64,000 nt of DNA from Vulcanimicrobiota bacterium (GCA_019637395.1 JAHBVR010000018.1:1-64000); one strand, 5' to 3'; numbered from the stretch's first letter, positions 33,854-43,210 are shown. Translations and numbers: made by a program. The notes: generated by a model from the letters alone, not told the origin.

Positions 33854-34748
33854 TCAAACCACTGCTCTTCTCCACCAGCACATCAATATTGGCTCCGGCC
33901 ACGCGCGCCGCCGCCTCCAGAAAATAGAAACGCCCCTTGCGCTCCAGGAATTCCGCATGCACCACTCCGCGTGCCAAACCCAGCCCGCCAATCACGCGTT
34001 CGTTGAGAGTGCGGAGATGGGAATGGGCACGGTCGCGGGGGTGCACGGTAGAGGTCGTGAAAACGCCCCCTTGCTGGGAAATCCGCCAGGGGGGATCGCC
34101 ATAGGCATGAACTTGGGCAAAGGGGATTTGATGGCCATACACGAGCGAGTCCACGTGATAGACACGGCCCTCGATCGATTCCTCCAGGAGGTAAAACCCG
34201 CGCTGCTCTCCGAGCTCTTGGAGTCTGACCCAAAGCTGGCCCTCGTTCTCCACCCGCATAATCCCGGCCGACCCCGCCAGGCTGCGAGGTTTGAGATACC
34301 AGGGGCCGGCCACCCGGGCGACAAATTCCCGCAAGCTCTGATCGTTCAAGGCGGCTACGAAACGAGGCTGAGAAATGCCGACATGCTCGGCCGCCTGGCG
34401 CATCAGGAGCTTATCGCGAAAGCGATGCGCCTGAGAGACGTCCAGGCCCGGCAGGCCAAGATGCTCGCGGATGACGGCGGCCACTTCCACACTCAATTCA
34501 TCCAGCGGAAAGACGGCTTCAAAACGCCGTGTCCGGGCCAGGTAGGCAATCGCCTGGCAAAGGGGGAGGCGGTCGGAGAAGTCGGGGAAGTAGAAGATCT
34601 CGTCGGCCGTTTCCTCGGCCCATTGGCCCCGGGTCGACTGGTGAGCGAAAAGCAAGGTGCGGATCCCGAGAGCACGCGCTTCTTCCAGTAGGATTCGGCC
34701 CTTGTAAGCTTGGGCCAGACAGAGAAAGAGAGGCTGCTGCTGATGCAT
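33768..34748 (-). CDS. ATP-grasp protein, C-terminally truncated
   Basis: A 326-residue frame. It has a carbamoyl-phosphate-synthase-like fold: FRDKLLMRQAAEHVGISQP, WYLKPRSLAGSAGIMRV (ATP-binding), EESIEGRVYHVDSLV and HAEFLERKGRFYFLEAAARVAGA. Homology ends at SGLNLW; the last ~28 residues are the shifted frame of the cytochrome remnant, so the real C-terminus is lost. Function is uncertain and it may be inactive. A Dnr-type box lies exactly 41.5 nt before the ATG, with TAGGCT (34755-34760, minus) as -10. Confidence 0.75.
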   Translation of the reverse strand: MHQQQPLFLCLAQAYKGRILLEEARALGIRTLLFAHQSTRGQWAEETADEIFYFPDFSDRLPLCQAIAYLARTRRFEAVFPLDELSVEVAAVIREHLGLPGLDVSQAHRFRDKLLMRQAAEHVGISQPRFVAALNDQSLREFVARVAGPWYLKPRSLAGSAGIMRVENEGQLWVRLQELGEQRGFYLLEESIEGRVYHVDSLVYGHQIPFAQVHAYGDPPWRISQQGGVFTTSTVHPRDRAHSHLRTLNERVIGGLGLARGVVHAEFLERKGRFYFLEAAARVAGANIDVLVEKSSGLNLWRRPGRPFSRGREEAARLFASRRFSK

Positions 34749-34782
34749 GGCTCCAGCCTAGTCCCCAGTCGAGAGACTTCCT

Positions 34783-34796
34783 ATGACCTGCGTCAT
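34783..34796 (-). promoter_or_regulatory. Fnr/Dnr box of the ATP-grasp gene
   Basis: ATGACCTGCGTCAT, a palindrome centred at 34789.5, 41.5 nt before the ATG at 34748. Confidence 0.65.
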
Positions 34797-34848
34797 ACCC
34801 GGCCCGAGCTGCACAGATTAAGCTAAGCTATATCGACGAGTCAGTTGA

Positions 34849-34948
34849 CCTCCGCCTAAAGTCTGACATGAAACCGTGCCCGAGTCGGAGCCAAGAACTC
34901 CCCTTGTGCGGGCGCGGCCGAGCCCTCCCCCAGGCTACTCTGAGTCTG
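34849..34948 (+). promoter_or_regulatory. Duplicated promoter block, copy 2 (Crp paralogue)
   Basis: It repeats the elements of 29768-29868: CCTCCGCCTAAAGTCTGAC, AAACCGTGCCCGAG, CCCCTTGTGCGGGCGCGGCC and TACTCT (34936-34941). The spacing from the CCCCTT element to TACTCT is 36 nt in both copies. The second arm of the CTCCGCC repeat has one mismatch here. Confidence 0.55.
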
Positions 34949-34988
34949 CGCTCAGGGACATGAGCAGCCAGGAAGGAGAAACAACATT

Positions 34989-35624
34989 ATGGGCATCGCC
35001 GCCGACAGTCTTTTAGGGGATCGCGCCGGGAGCAAAACTCTGCAGGCCGGCGAGGCCCTCTTCTGGCAGGGCGACAGCCCCACCGCCGTATACCAGGTGC
35101 TGGAAGGATTCGTCAAGTTGACCTGGACCAGTCCCTGCGGCCGCGAAACCATTTCGGAGCTGCTCTTACCGGGCGATGTCTTCGACCTGCTCAGTTGCCT
35201 GGATGGCTCGCCCTACCCCTTCACTTGCAAGGCTCCCTCGAATTCCACCGCCAAAGTGGCCGTGGTGGCTCGCGGCGTTCTGCTGGAGGATCCGCAACTG
35301 GCCTGGCGCTGCCAGACCCGCATGGTGCAGCAGTTGCGCCGCCAGCGCAGCACCCGGGTGGCCTCCCCCGCCGACCGCGTGGAGGTGCGCCTGTCCCGGG
35401 CCCTCCTCTGGCTGGCGGATAGCCTGGGTAAAAAAGTGGGACAGGGGATTTCCTTTCAGTTGCAGTTGACTCGCCAGGAGTTGGCCGAATGGATCGGCAC
35501 CACCACCGAGACCGTGATCCGTCTGTGCAGCGACTGGAGGCGCCGCTCGCTGATTCAGTGGGACCGCCACTTTCTCACCTTGATCAATGTTCAGCAACTG
35601 CACTTTTTGAGCGATGCTGCTTAA
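34989..35624 (+). CDS. Crp/Fnr-family regulator, paralogue B
   Basis: A 211-residue near-copy of the regulator at 29906 with the same beta roll (FWQGDSPTAVYQVLEGF), identical RETISELLLPGDV and identical HTH (LAEWIGTTTETVIRL). It differs mainly at the N-terminus, which is 7 residues shorter. The four shared cysteines are kept. It probably recognises the same operator as paralogue A. Downstream is the PEP synthase remnant rather than a USP, although a USP follows at 36152, so the duplicated segment may have decayed. Confidence 0.9.
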   Translation: MGIAADSLLGDRAGSKTLQAGEALFWQGDSPTAVYQVLEGFVKLTWTSPCGRETISELLLPGDVFDLLSCLDGSPYPFTCKAPSNSTAKVAVVARGVLLEDPQLAWRCQTRMVQQLRRQRSTRVASPADRVEVRLSRALLWLADSLGKKVGQGISFQLQLTRQELAEWIGTTTETVIRLCSDWRRRSLIQWDRHFLTLINVQQLHFLSDAA

Positions 35625-35667
35625 GTCGCTCCAATCCCCGCAGAACCGATTCCTGGACCCGCGCGCT

Positions 35668-36035
35668 CAGCCCTCCTTGCCTCGCTCCAGGCCGCCTTCC
35701 GCCATCGTCTCCAGCCCCTTCCGGCCTTCCTCGGCGTTCGGCAGAAGGAACCATGACCTTGAGATTGTGCAGCCCCATTTCCTCGCGCACGCGTTTCACG
35801 GCCGCCGCCTCCAGTAAAAAGCCCTCCTTATATTCGGGGTGATAGTAGCGGCTGGCGCCACGCCGCCGAGCATGGGGTTTTCTTCTTCGGGCTCGAAAGG
35901 AGCTCCGCCCAAAAGTATAGATATTTATTGGGACTCGAGAGTTCCCGGCGCATTTCTCCGAGCGAGGCATTTTTGCCACCGACCAGTGGCACATCGTCCA
36001 TTCCCAAATCGTCAAACCAGCGGATAAATTTTCAT
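35668..36035 (-). pseudogene. ppsA: PEP synthase (ppsA) remnant, internally deleted and frameshifted
   Basis: Read in shifting frames on the minus strand, it shows the PpsA N-terminus (FIRWFDDLGMDDVPLVGGKN, then ASLGEM), then a jump to the C-terminal part: FEPEEENPMLG, GASRYYHPEYKEGF, AVKRVREEMGLHNLKVMVP, then GLERGKEGL followed by a stop. The first ATG is out of frame. One base appears missing in the codon after PMLG, and more in the stretch after KVMVP. About 600 residues between the two parts are absent. It cannot encode an active enzyme. Confidence 0.8.
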
Positions 36036-36103
36036 GCATTCCTCCCGTCACTTCCCTGCCAGCCTAACCTTCAGAGGGCGGCGGAGATAGGATCGGGATC
36101 AGG

Positions 36104-36117
36104 CTGATCTGGATCAT
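36104..36117 (+). promoter_or_regulatory. Fnr/Dnr box of the tandem Usp gene
   Basis: CTGATCTGGATCAT, centred at 36110.5, exactly 41.5 nt before the ATG at 36152; CACAAT (36140-36145) is the -10. Confidence 0.7.
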
Positions 36118-36151
36118 AGCCGAGGGCCCCTGGCAACAGCACAATGGAGGC

Positions 36152-37003
36152 ATGAAAATCTTGCTGCCACTCAATGGGATGAGCCATGCTCACAAGGCGA
36201 TTCCCCAGGCGCGCAGGCTGGCCGAACGCTGGCAGGCCGAGGTCGTGTTGCTGCGCGCCATCGACCCGCTGGCCTTTGCCGGCGAGACCTTCGCCTCACT
36301 GGCCACCCAGCGCCTGGAGCAGGATATGTTGGAGGCGGCTCGAGATTATTTGGGCCAGCAGTCCGAAAAATTTGCCGGACTGTCCGTGCGCACTCGCTGC
36401 GTGGTGGGGCCGGCGCGCGAAAGTATTCGCGCTCAGGCTTTTCGCGAAAAGTGTGACCTGGTTGTGATGGCTCCCTATGCCTATGGACCCATCGTGCGCT
36501 GGATGATCGGCAGCGTGGCCGAAGGAGTGGCCCACGGGGCACCCTGTCCCGTCCTGTTGGTGCGCGGCGAGAGCAGACCGGAACCTCGCCACATGCTGGT
36601 GCCGGTGGATGGCTCGCAACTCTCGGGCGCGGTGTTGGACCATCTCGCCCCCTTTGTGACCCCCGAGACCTCGATCACGGTCCTGCACTGTTGCGGCGTG
36701 CCGCAAGAGGAGGCGCGCCAGAGTGAAGCCACCGGTTCTTACCTGGATCGACTGCGCTATGATCTGGAGCGACTGGTGAGTGGACGAGCCCGGCACCGCC
36801 TGGTCATGCTCGACTCACAGGCCCCCGAGGGCATTCTGGAATGGCTGCAAAAAAATGACTGCGATCTGGTGGCCATGTCTACCCACGGAGCCGGCGGATT
36901 TGAACAGATTTACCTGGGCAGCGTGACCGACCAGGTGGCCCGCCAATCTCCTTGCCCGGTGCTGGTCTTTCCTCCGGGTTCGGGAAGCGCCGGCCAGGTT
37001 TAA
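36152..37003 (+). CDS. Tandem-domain universal stress protein
   Basis: A 283-residue protein with two Usp domains: MKILLPLNGMSHAHKA to PCPVLLVRGE, and HMLVPVDGSQLSGAV to PCPVLVFPPG. Both carry the ATP-loop pattern (GSVAEGVAHGAPCPVLL; GSVTDQVARQSPCPVLV). The predicted leaderless transcript starts at its ATG. It converges on the FAD oxidoreductase gene with a 4-nt overlap. A very similar domain architecture occurs at 57230-58036. Confidence 0.92.
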   Translation: MKILLPLNGMSHAHKAIPQARRLAERWQAEVVLLRAIDPLAFAGETFASLATQRLEQDMLEAARDYLGQQSEKFAGLSVRTRCVVGPARESIRAQAFREKCDLVVMAPYAYGPIVRWMIGSVAEGVAHGAPCPVLLVRGESRPEPRHMLVPVDGSQLSGAVLDHLAPFVTPETSITVLHCCGVPQEEARQSEATGSYLDRLRYDLERLVSGRARHRLVMLDSQAPEGILEWLQKNDCDLVAMSTHGAGGFEQIYLGSVTDQVARQSPCPVLVFPPGSGSAGQV

Positions 37004-38592
37004 CTCAGCGGAACCTTAAGCAGGCGCCGGGCCACCTGCAGGCCGGGAATGCCCGTCACCCCGCCGCCTCCATGAGTGGCCGAAGAGGCGTTGTAAAGAC
37101 CGCGCACAGGCGTCTCGAATTGAGCCCAACCGGGAGCGGGGCGCATATGAAAGAGCTGTTGGAGGGACAGCTCGCCGTGGAAGATATTCCCCCCGATCAG
37201 TCCGTAATCTCGTTCCATTTCGTGGGGCCCGATGATCTGACGATGCAGGATGGAACGGGTAAAGCCGGGCGCCAGCCCCTCCAGACGTGCGATGATTCGG
37301 TCGGCGTAGCTCTCCAGCTCGGCCTGGTGGGGCTGGAGCACAAACTGGTGGGGCACCCACTGCGTAAACAGGGAGGCGATATGCTGCCCGGGAGGAGCCA
37401 GGCTATCATCAAAGACCGAGGGCAGGCACAGGTCTACAAAAGGCCGGCGGGCCGGCTGGCCGGCCACCGCCTCCTGATAGGCCGTTTCCAACTCATCGAG
37501 CGAGTCCACCAGTACGATGGTTCCGCCATGAACCTGCACGTCAAAACCCGGCTTGCAGCGAAATTCGGGCAGGCGGTCCAGGGCCAGGTTGATCTTGACG
37601 GTGCCGCTGCGCGTCTTCCAAGACTGCAGGCGTTGCACCAGGGCGTCCGGCAACAAGCCGGCTTCCAGATGCTCGAGAAAGGCGATGTGGGGATGCACCG
37701 TGGTGATGACCACGGGAGCCTGAAAAGTGCGTCCGTCGCGCAAGGCCACGCCGGTTACGCGGCCGCCGCGGGTGGTGACGCGACCCACCTCGCACTCGGT
37801 CATGAATTGGCAGCCGAAGGCTTCGGCGGCCCGGCGCATGGCTTGGGTCGCTCCTCCCATGCCTCCGCGGGGGAATCCCCAGCAACCCATTTGCCCATCG
37901 CCCAGGTCGCCGATTTTGTGGTGAGCCATGACATAGGCCGTTCCTGGGGAGCGGGGTCCGGCCCAGGTGCCGATAATGCCGCTCACCGATTTCAATCCCA
38001 GGATCTGAGGTGATTCAAAGAATTCCTCCAGCAGGTCGGCCACGCTCATGGTGAAAAGCCGGGTCACGTCACCCACTCTCTGGGTGTTCCAGCCGCGCAA
38101 CTTCCAGGCAAATTTGAGCAGTTCCAACAGATCGGCCGGACGGTGCGAACCCAGACGCGGAGGCACGGTCAGCAAAAGCGGCCCCAGCGCGCGACCGAGT
38201 TCGCTCAGCCAGTCATCCCAGCGGTCCAGGGCCAGGGCGTCTTTAGCGGAGAACTGCGAGACTCGCTGGCGCCGGGTTGCGCGGTGGTCGCTCATGTGCA
38301 GATAGCGTCCATCGCTATAGGGAACGAAGTAGCCGTGTTGGGGATAGACGTGGTAGCCATAGCGCTCCAGTTCCAGCTCGCGCAGCACGGTCGGCGGCAT
38401 CAGGCTGATCACGTAGCTCAGACTGGTAACCTTATACTCAGGTCCCCAAGGGCTTTCCGTCACCGCCGCGCCGCCGACCTGGGAGCGCTTCTCTAAAACC
38501 AGCACGTGGTAGCCATATTTGGCCAGGAGTCCGGCGGCGATCAAGCCGTTGTGCCCACCCCCGACCACGATCACATCGTAGTCCAGTTTCAT
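37000..38592 (-). CDS. FAD-dependent oxidoreductase, phytoene desaturase/PYROXD2-like
   Basis: A 530-residue flavoprotein. The N-terminal FAD fold is VIVVGGGHNGLIAAGLLAKYG followed by VLEKRSQVGGAAVTE; the C-terminal LYNASSATHGGGGVTGIPG is the second FAD-contact motif of the CrtI/PYROXD2 group. The middle part (GFPRGGMGGATQAMRRAAE) also fits. No carotenoid neighbours are present, so the PYROXD2-type assignment is preferred and the substrate is unknown. It lies 6 nt after a Usp gene in the same direction, so it is probably under the same box at 39108. Confidence 0.85.
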   Translation of the reverse strand: MKLDYDVIVVGGGHNGLIAAGLLAKYGYHVLVLEKRSQVGGAAVTESPWGPEYKVTSLSYVISLMPPTVLRELELERYGYHVYPQHGYFVPYSDGRYLHMSDHRATRRQRVSQFSAKDALALDRWDDWLSELGRALGPLLLTVPPRLGSHRPADLLELLKFAWKLRGWNTQRVGDVTRLFTMSVADLLEEFFESPQILGLKSVSGIIGTWAGPRSPGTAYVMAHHKIGDLGDGQMGCWGFPRGGMGGATQAMRRAAEAFGCQFMTECEVGRVTTRGGRVTGVALRDGRTFQAPVVITTVHPHIAFLEHLEAGLLPDALVQRLQSWKTRSGTVKINLALDRLPEFRCKPGFDVQVHGGTIVLVDSLDELETAYQEAVAGQPARRPFVDLCLPSVFDDSLAPPGQHIASLFTQWVPHQFVLQPHQAELESYADRIIARLEGLAPGFTRSILHRQIIGPHEMERDYGLIGGNIFHGELSLQQLFHMRPAPGWAQFETPVRGLYNASSATHGGGGVTGIPGLQVARRLLKVPLS

Positions 38593-38598
38593 AGGTCC

Positions 38599-39051
38599 TT
38601 AAAACTTGCTCATCAGCTGGAGTTCGTTTTTAATACGCCGAACTTCAGGCGTGTGCGGGCCCAAGATCAGAACGGGGCGGGTGGAGATGCGCGCCACCTC
38701 CTCGGCCACGCTGCCCGCCAGAACACGCTCCAGGCCGCTACGTCCGCGGGAAGTCAATACCACCATGTCACAGGCGTTGGACTCGGCTGCCCGAGCCAGT
38801 CCTTGTGCCATGCGCAATTCATGGTCCAGGACTTGCTGGGAGACCCGGCGGCCCGGCCGGCGCCAACGCTCGGCCACCAGGCCCAGGTAGTCGCCGTAGC
38901 GATTCGTGTCAAGATCATGTGCCTGGGAAGAGTCCTGCATCCGCACCAGGACTAACTCACCACCTTCCGGCGACAGGAGCCTGGACGCGGCTTCCAGCGC
39001 CGCTTCGGCTACGGGAGAGCCGTCCAGGGGAACCAGGATCCGCTGACACAT
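38599..39051 (-). CDS. Universal stress protein (single domain)
   Basis: A 150-residue Usp: RILVPLDGSPVAEAALEAA, MVVLTSRGRSGLERVLAGSVAEEVA and RPVLILGP. GAGGTG lies 5 nt before the ATG. The box at 39108-39121 predicts a transcript start near 39073, with TAATTT (39080-39085, minus) as -10 and a 22-nt leader. It heads a two-gene unit with the FAD oxidoreductase. Confidence 0.9.
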   Translation of the reverse strand: MCQRILVPLDGSPVAEAALEAASRLLSPEGGELVLVRMQDSSQAHDLDTNRYGDYLGLVAERWRRPGRRVSQQVLDHELRMAQGLARAAESNACDMVVLTSRGRSGLERVLAGSVAEEVARISTRPVLILGPHTPEVRRIKNELQLMSKF

Positions 39052-39107
39052 CTTGCACCTCGCACTTCTTGGTCATTTAAAATTAGCTGAGCCTGGCTCA
39101 CCCATCT

Positions 39108-39121
39108 ATGATACAGATCAA
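39108..39121. promoter_or_regulatory. Fnr/Dnr box between a Usp and a hybrid kinase
   Basis: ATGATACAGATCAA, centred at 39114.5. The geometry fits the minus-strand Usp (start near 39073). For the plus-strand kinase no clear -10 is seen at the equivalent place. Confidence 0.6.
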
Positions 39122-39212
39122 TTTCTCTAGCGCAGCAGGTGGTCAGACGCAGGCTTACCCCTGCCGCACCACTAAGTTCCGGGAAACAAGGCTCGGAAAG
39201 GATTGCGCGCGA

Positions 39213-42041
39213 ATGAAATTACCTACGGTCGCAGCCGTTGGTTCAGACTATCGGTACTTGTGGGTGGACGCCAACTGGTGCCGGGTCCACTCGATCCCTC
39301 AAGAACAGGCCGTCGGCCGTTCGCTGGCTGAGGTTTGGGGCGCCAGAACCTTTGAGCATAGGTTCAAGCGATTGTTTGACCGAGCCCTGCTGGGAGAGGC
39401 GCTGGTGCAAAGGGTTCATACCCGGGGAACCGACGGCCGCAAGAAGGTGGTGCAAATCCATTTGGCGCCGGTACAGCCTCCTTCGGGACCCCCCTTCGTC
39501 ATCTCTACGGTAACGGAGCTGACGGAATCCGCCGAGTTCCAGGGACAACGAGAAGGCCTGGAAGGCAAGTTGAATTTGATCTTCCAGGGCGAGAAGGTCA
39601 TGAACCTGCTGCTCACTCCTGAAAGTCGCATCCTTCGGTTTTCCCCCGCGTTGTGCCCCTATCTCTGCGCAGGCGATCCCGATATCGCCGGTAAAAGCCT
39701 GATTGCGCTTTTGGAGTCGAGCCAAAGCGATGATGTGGTGGACGAGTTCTACCAGGCGTTGCGCAAAGCCGCCAACGGGAATGAACAGGTATTTGAAGTG
39801 ACCCTGGCCTGCAACCGGGGGGGGCTGGCGGATTTTCAGTTTTGCGTTCGGCCCAGATTGGGCGAGGAGGGACTGGAATTTTACCACCTGTCCGCCTTTG
39901 AGGTCACCGATCGAAATGCCAGTTTACGCGAAACGGAAGATCAATTGCATTCCCTGTTCAAGATCGCTCCCGCGCCGATGCTGATCGGTCTGGAGGGAAC
40001 CATCGTTCAGGCCAACCCCGCCGCCCAGGCCATGCTGGGACTCGAGGACGAGCAATCCCTGATTGGCAGCCAGATCTCCAGCCTTTTCCCTAGCCTCTTG
40101 AACGAAATGGGCCAGGGGACCAGGATTCGCCGGCAGGATGGCGTCGAAATTCAGGTCCAGATGACCGTCACCCCCTGGATGCGCTCCGGGCGCTGCCATC
40201 AACTCTATCTTTTCTACAATTTGACCGAGCAAAAGCAAGTGCTGGAAGCTTTGCAGGCCGCCGCGGTCAGCGCGGAACTGGCTAGCCGAACCAAGACTTC
40301 TTTTCTGAGAACAATGTCTCACGAAATTCGCACACCTCTGAACGGTGTTCTCGGACTGCTTTACCTTCTTCAGTTAAACCCCGACGAAGCGAAGAAGGCC
40401 GCCTATTTGGATAAACTCGGACAGGCGGCTCGGGGGATGTTGGCAATTGTCAACGATGTACTGGATTATTCTCTTCACGAAAGCTCCGGTGGAGACGTCG
40501 CTCTGCAAGTCGAGGATTTTGAACTCGCCGAAGTACTGGAAGAGTTACTTCAGGCGATGAAGGGTTGGCTAAAGCCTGATCAGGCACTGCAGCTTGACTT
40601 CGAGCTGGCTCCCCAGGTTCCTCAGAGACTTAGAGGGGATGCCGGTAAGCTTCGCAGGATCCTGTTCAACCTCGGCCACAACGCCGTCCGATTTACACCG
40701 CGGGGCCGTGTGCTTGTGCGCGTGGACGTAGTGGCCCAAGAGGGAGATTCTTGCACATTGGAGTTCGCCATCAGCGACACCGGTATCGGGATGGGGCCTG
40801 AATATCTGGAAGGCCTGTTCACTCCGTTCAGACAGGGAGACAGCTCTGCCTCCCGTTCTTATGGAGGTGTCGGCCTGGGATTGTTTCTTAGCCAGCGGTT
40901 TGTGGAGATTCTGGGGGGAACGATCCGGGCGGAATCCGAACTCGGCCGAGGGAGCCGCTTCCTCTTCACGGTTTGTTTGGCCTCCCCGCTGGGAGCTGAG
41001 GCTGCAGCGGCTCAGAAGTTGATTTCTTTCCAGCCGCCGGAATGGGGTGGCCTGCGAGGCCAGGTGCTGGTGGTCGATGACAACGATATCAACCAGGAAG
41101 TGGCCGCCGAAATGTTACGCCAGCTGGGTATTACCGCCCACCTGGCGGCGGGGGGCGCCCAGGCCATCGAGCTGGCTCAGAAATATGCTTACGATGCGAT
41201 CCTGATGGATCTGCAAATGCCGGGTATGGATGGCCTGGAGACGGCCGCACGGCTGCGGGAGCAAGGCGCTACGGTACCGATTTTGGCTTTGACAGCCAAC
41301 ACTCGGCTGGAAGATCGCCAGGCCTGCCGAGTGGCGGGAATGGATGACTTTTTGGCCAAGCCCGTCCGCCCGCAGGCCCTCTATCAAGCTTTGAAGCGAT
41401 TTCTGAAAGTTGGAGAGGCCCCCAGCTCCTTACCCAGTCCAGATAGCGAATTTCCCCCCTTAGAGGGCGTGGATTGCCGGCAAGGGCTGGAGCGTCTGGG
41501 TGGAAACCAGCGCTTGTTCAAGACCTTGTTGGTTCAGTTTGGGCGGCGGAACGAGACAACCGCTTGGAAATTGCGGAAAGCCCTCGAGGCCGGGGACTTG
41601 AAGCAGGTTCGAGCTTTGAGTCATACCCTCAAGGGAGCGGCCGGTAATTTGGGGATGGACAGGCTGTCAACGTTGAGCATGCAGGTGGAGACGGCTGCGC
41701 GCGCTGAGTCTCCACCGCCGCCCGAGTTGCTGGGCTCTCTGGAGGAAGAGCTGGCGCGAGTCATTCGGCTTCTGGCTACTTTGGAAGAAAGCTCCCCGGC
41801 GGAGATGAAGCGCACCATCGATCCCTCTCAGGTCATTCCACTTTTGGATGCGTTTCTGGCTCAGTTGCAGATCGACCTGGGAGAGGCTTTCCAGCTGTCG
41901 GAGCAACTGGGAGAGCTGACCCGGGGAACCTCACTGGAGGTCCAGCGCTCGCAACTGCAAGCCTGTCTGGACGATTTTGATCTCGACTGCGCCAGGGAGA
42001 CCGCTTCGGAAATGATGGCCGCCCTTCAGGAGGCGAAATGA
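39213..42041 (+). CDS. Hybrid histidine kinase: PAS-PAS-HisKA-HATPase-REC-HPt
   Basis: 942 residues from the ATG at 39213, chosen because GGAAAGGA precedes it and upstream codons overlap the operator. Sensor region: two or three PAS-like domains (to ~350). HisKA has [15 protein letters not shown]. HATPase has ISDTGIGMG and GVGLGLFLSQRFVE. REC has VLVVDDNDINQEV and [11 protein letters not shown]. HPt has LSHTLKGAAGNLG. There is no membrane helix, so it is cytoplasmic and could sense a soluble signal such as redox state or NO. It is coupled by 4 nt to a response-regulator phosphatase. Confidence 0.93.
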   Translation: MKLPTVAAVGSDYRYLWVDANWCRVHSIPQEQAVGRSLAEVWGARTFEHRFKRLFDRALLGEALVQRVHTRGTDGRKKVVQIHLAPVQPPSGPPFVISTVTELTESAEFQGQREGLEGKLNLIFQGEKVMNLLLTPESRILRFSPALCPYLCAGDPDIAGKSLIALLESSQSDDVVDEFYQALRKAANGNEQVFEVTLACNRGGLADFQFCVRPRLGEEGLEFYHLSAFEVTDRNASLRETEDQLHSLFKIAPAPMLIGLEGTIVQANPAAQAMLGLEDEQSLIGSQISSLFPSLLNEMGQGTRIRRQDGVEIQVQMTVTPWMRSGRCHQLYLFYNLTEQKQVLEALQAAAVSAELASRTKTSFLRTMSHEIRTPLNGVLGLLYLLQLNPDEAKKAAYLDKLGQAARGMLAIVNDVLDYSLHESSGGDVALQVEDFELAEVLEELLQAMKGWLKPDQALQLDFELAPQVPQRLRGDAGKLRRILFNLGHNAVRFTPRGRVLVRVDVVAQEGDSCTLEFAISDTGIGMGPEYLEGLFTPFRQGDSSASRSYGGVGLGLFLSQRFVEILGGTIRAESELGRGSRFLFTVCLASPLGAEAAAAQKLISFQPPEWGGLRGQVLVVDDNDINQEVAAEMLRQLGITAHLAAGGAQAIELAQKYAYDAILMDLQMPGMDGLETAARLREQGATVPILALTANTRLEDRQACRVAGMDDFLAKPVRPQALYQALKRFLKVGEAPSSLPSPDSEFPPLEGVDCRQGLERLGGNQRLFKTLLVQFGRRNETTAWKLRKALEAGDLKQVRALSHTLKGAAGNLGMDRLSTLSMQVETAARAESPPPPELLGSLEEELARVIRLLATLEESSPAEMKRTIDPSQVIPLLDAFLAQLQIDLGEAFQLSEQLGELTRGTSLEVQRSQLQACLDDFDLDCARETASEMMAALQEAK

Positions 42042-43210
42042 CCGACAAACCACGCGTATTGATTGTCGATGATACGCCGGAAAACATTCGCCTGATGATG
42101 GGTATTTTAGGCAAGATTTACCACCTGCAGGCCGCTACTTCCGGCCTCAAGGCCATTGAAATGGCGGAAACAGCGCCTCAGCCGGATCTGATTTTACTCG
42201 ATGTCGTCATGCCCGGGATGGACGGCTACACCATCTGTCAGAAACTCCAGGATAGCGAGAAAACGAAACACATTCCCATCATTTTCGTGAGCGGCCTGGA
42301 CGAGACGTCCGAGCAAACCAAAGGGCTCCGCCTGGGAGCAGTCGACTTCATCAGCAAGCCGTTCCGGGCCGAACTGGTGCGCGCTCGGGTCAGCAATCAT
42401 CTGGAATTGAAACGCCACCGAGAGGCTCTCGGACCGTTGCTCGAGGCTCGCCAGCAGGCGCTACGCGTCTCCATGGAGTTAGATGTAGCCGGCCGGTTGC
42501 AGAAAGCGATGTTGCCGCATTCTCGATTCGCCAGCCGCGGCTGCCGTCTGAACAGTTACCTGAGCCCTGCTCGCGCCGTGGGTGGAGACCTGTTTGAACA
42601 CTTTTTCGTCGATGAGCACCGGTTGCTTTTTGCTCTGGGCGATGTTTCCGACAAGGGCATGGCCGCCGCCCTCTTCCTGGTACAGGTTCGGACCCTGCTG
42701 CGCAGCGTCGGTAGAAAGGCCCTGAGTTCAGCGCATTTACTCGAACTCTTGAATGAAGAAATCTATGCTGACAATCAGGCCTGCATGTTCGTCACCTTTG
42801 TATGCGGCTTGCTGCACACGGCCACCGGCGAACTGAGTCTGGCGCGGGGAGGACACGAGCACCCGCTCTTGTTTGCCTCCGGCAACCGCGGCGAGGTTCT
42901 TGAGTTTGAGGGAGGGCCGGCGCTGGGTCTGCGCTCGGGCTGTCATTTTCCCAGCTATCAAACCTGGCTGCAGCCCGGACAAATGCTCCTGTTTTATACC
43001 GATGGGGTGACCGAAGCCGCCAATCCACAAGGAGAAATCTTCGGGGCGGAGCGTCTGGCGGCAAGTCTGGCCTTTTCCGGCGCCAGGTCCCCGGAGCAAG
43101 CGGTGGAAGTATTGCGTTCTCGACTTAATGAGTTTGTCGCCGGCGCCGAGCCGGCGGATGACATTACTTTCCTATTTCTCGATTGGAGTCCGCCGCACAC
43201 GCCGACTTGA
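42038..43210 (+). CDS. Response regulator with PP2C (RsbU/SpoIIE) output domain
   Basis: A 390-residue protein. The REC domain (1-120) has [22 protein letters not shown] and FISKPF. A short helix leads to a PPM phosphatase: [51 protein letters not shown] and ADDITFL. It probably turns phosphorelay input from the upstream kinase into dephosphorylation of an anti-anti-sigma-type partner. The stop overlaps the convergent hybrid kinase gene by 47 nt. Confidence 0.93.
   Translation: MTDKPRVLIVDDTPENIRLMMGILGKIYHLQAATSGLKAIEMAETAPQPDLILLDVVMPGMDGYTICQKLQDSEKTKHIPIIFVSGLDETSEQTKGLRLGAVDFISKPFRAELVRARVSNHLELKRHREALGPLLEARQQALRVSMELDVAGRLQKAMLPHSRFASRGCRLNSYLSPARAVGGDLFEHFFVDEHRLLFALGDVSDKGMAAALFLVQVRTLLRSVGRKALSSAHLLELLNEEIYADNQACMFVTFVCGLLHTATGELSLARGGHEHPLLFASGNRGEVLEFEGGPALGLRSGCHFPSYQTWLQPGQMLLFYTDGVTEAANPQGEIFGAERLAASLAFSGARSPEQAVEVLRSRLNEFVAGAEPADDITFLFLDWSPPHTPT

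Noticed and set aside
35584-36051. Minus-strand 155-codon frame as a real gene
   Set aside because: Only part of it matches PEP synthase, and the matching parts lie in three different frames, so it is a pseudogene.
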